From Candidatus Bathyarchaeota archaeon (GTDB lineage: Archaea > Thermoproteota > Bathyarchaeia > Bathyarchaeales > Bathycorpusculaceae): DNA of 15,050 nucleotides. Every line of letters begins with the position of its first letter. The stretch's first letter is position 1. The position numbers and the translations under genes are program-made. The notes below the pieces were generated by a model that searched no databases, had not been told where the DNA came from, and was given only the letters and a program-made list of their open reading frames with translations. This document shows, in pieces, positions 14,511-15,050 of the stretch. The DNA is taken from the NCBI GenBank assembly GCA_030672945.1, contig DAOVFL010000007.1, positions 1 to 15,050 of the forward strand. The letters run 5' to 3'.

Positions 14511-14519
14511 AATATATAG
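14511..14519 (-). promoter_or_regulatory. Possible internal TATA box ahead of the GT4 gene
   Basis: Minus-strand CTATATATT lies in the narrow space after the upstream GT2 stop. If used, transcription would begin near 14490 and GT4 plus the two GT2 genes could be expressed apart from the upstream gene. Confidence 0.35.
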
Positions 14520-14521
14520 TT

Positions 14522-15050
14522 TTAACCGCGCTGATAATATTTCATAATTCTCAATTTGTAAGCAACTCTGAAAAGATCAAAAGCCATTCTCAAAATCTCC
14601 TTTAAACCGATAACACTTTCCACATGAACATCAACAGGCAAACTGGTAATCCTAAATCCACAATGGTTACACGCAGCCATCAATTCCAAATCATAAGCGT
14701 ATCGCTCAACAACAAGCTTGGAAATCATCCTGTCCAAAACGCTCCTTCTAAAAGCCTTTAACCCCGTCTGTGTATCTTTCAATTTTATTCCAGTAAACAG
14801 CCTAGACAAGACGTTAAAACCAAAACTCAAAACCTTCCGCTTTAGCGCCATTGAGGCATGTGATTCAGAATGCCATTTCGAAGCAACAGCTATATCACTG
14901 TTTTTTAATGCTTCAACATAACGAGGAATATGTGCCGGATCAACATCCAAATCACTGTCCATAACAACAATAAAATCGCCTCTCGCTTGCTCAAAACCAG
15001 CCTTAACAGCATTTCCCTTCCCCACATTTTTTTGATAACTCAAAACCTTC
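14522..15050 (-). CDS. DPM1/ALG5-like GT2 glycosyltransferase, polyprenyl-phosphate sugar synthase (5' end outside window)
   Basis: The frame is open to the right edge; the TTG at 15043 lies inside the conserved K-V-L-S-Y-x-K-N-V-G-K-G-N-A-V-K-A-G-F segment, so the true start is beyond the window, and probably some 60-70 residues are missing. Of the visible 176 residues, V-M-D-S-D-L-D is the metal-binding motif. K-D-T-Q-T-G-L-K-A-F-R is the segment typical of dolichol-phosphate mannose and glucose synthases. V-E-R-Y-A-Y-D-L-E-L-M follows, as in that group. There are no C-terminal membrane helices, so it resembles the single-domain DPM1/ALG5 type rather than GtrB-like forms. Such enzymes make polyprenyl-phosphate-linked hexose, the donor type used by GT-C enzymes such as the two encoded nearby. 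Whether it uses GDP-mannose or UDP-glucose is not visible. It ends 9 bases before the longest possible GT4 frame. Confidence 0.8.
   Translation of the reverse strand, partial: KVLSYQKNVGKGNAVKAGFEQARGDFIVVMDSDLDVDPAHIPRYVEALKNSDIAVASKWHSESHASMALKRKVLSFGFNVLSRLFTGIKLKDTQTGLKAFRRSVLDRMISKLVVERYAYDLELMAACNHCGFRITSLPVDVHVESVIGLKEILRMAFDLFRVAYKLRIMKYYQRG

Noticed and set aside
15041..15043. TTG at 15043 as the start of the DPM1/ALG5-like gene
   Set aside because: The codon lies inside the conserved segment before N-V-G-K-G-N-A, and the first strand and nucleotide-binding residues of the family would be missing; the frame continues to the window edge.

Overview
The window reads as archaeal chromosome. 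It has TTG and GTG starts next to AGGTGA-type Shine-Dalgarno sites, TATA-like boxes upstream of transcription units, T-rich terminators, and a 'long' nucleotidyltransferase-plus-hexapeptide RmlA of the kind common in archaea. The style suggests a Thermoproteota-type archaeon, possibly Bathyarchaeia, but that placement is a low-confidence impression. No rRNA, tRNA, CRISPR array, transposase or integrase is visible.

Layout from left to right: (1) 1-1767, the C-terminal part of a large secreted, S-layer-like protein, ending before a T-rich terminator. (2) 1768-2152, a promoter region with a palindrome at the predicted transcription start, followed by a broken copy of the 5' end of an rmlA gene. 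(3) 2153-5636, a compact rmlA-rmlC-rmlB-rmlD operon for dTDP-L-rhamnose or a close relative, with coupled or overlapping genes. (4) 5637-5976, a gap between convergent genes holding an 11-bp direct repeat and two hairpins. (5) 5977-11607, two divergent genes for multi-membrane GT-C-like glycosyltransferases with extracytosolic C-terminal domains, driven from a short region with one palindromic TATA box. (6) 11651-15050, a minus-strand cluster, listed in transcription order: a DPM1/ALG5-like GT2 (5' end outside the window), a GT4 glycosyltransferase, and two tandem GT2 glycosyltransferases.

Together this looks like a cell-surface glycosylation locus. The rml operon supplies an activated deoxysugar, the soluble GT2 and GT4 enzymes would assemble a glycan on the cytosolic side, the DPM1/ALG5-like enzyme would make a polyprenyl-phosphate sugar, and the two GT-C-like proteins would use such donors outside the membrane. 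The S-layer-like protein carries N-glycosylation sequons and is a natural candidate acceptor. The functional chain is inference; no oligosaccharyltransferase or flippase is in view.

The most informative oddities are evolutionary. The last 18 codons of the GT4 gene recur, decayed, between the two tandem GT2 genes, with the same 11-nt spacer to the next start. This shows that a [GT4 tail + GT2] unit was duplicated. A 30-residue piece of a second rmlA sits just before the intact one, whose own signature loop departs from the usual sequence. I did not find a convincing new defence or mobile system.
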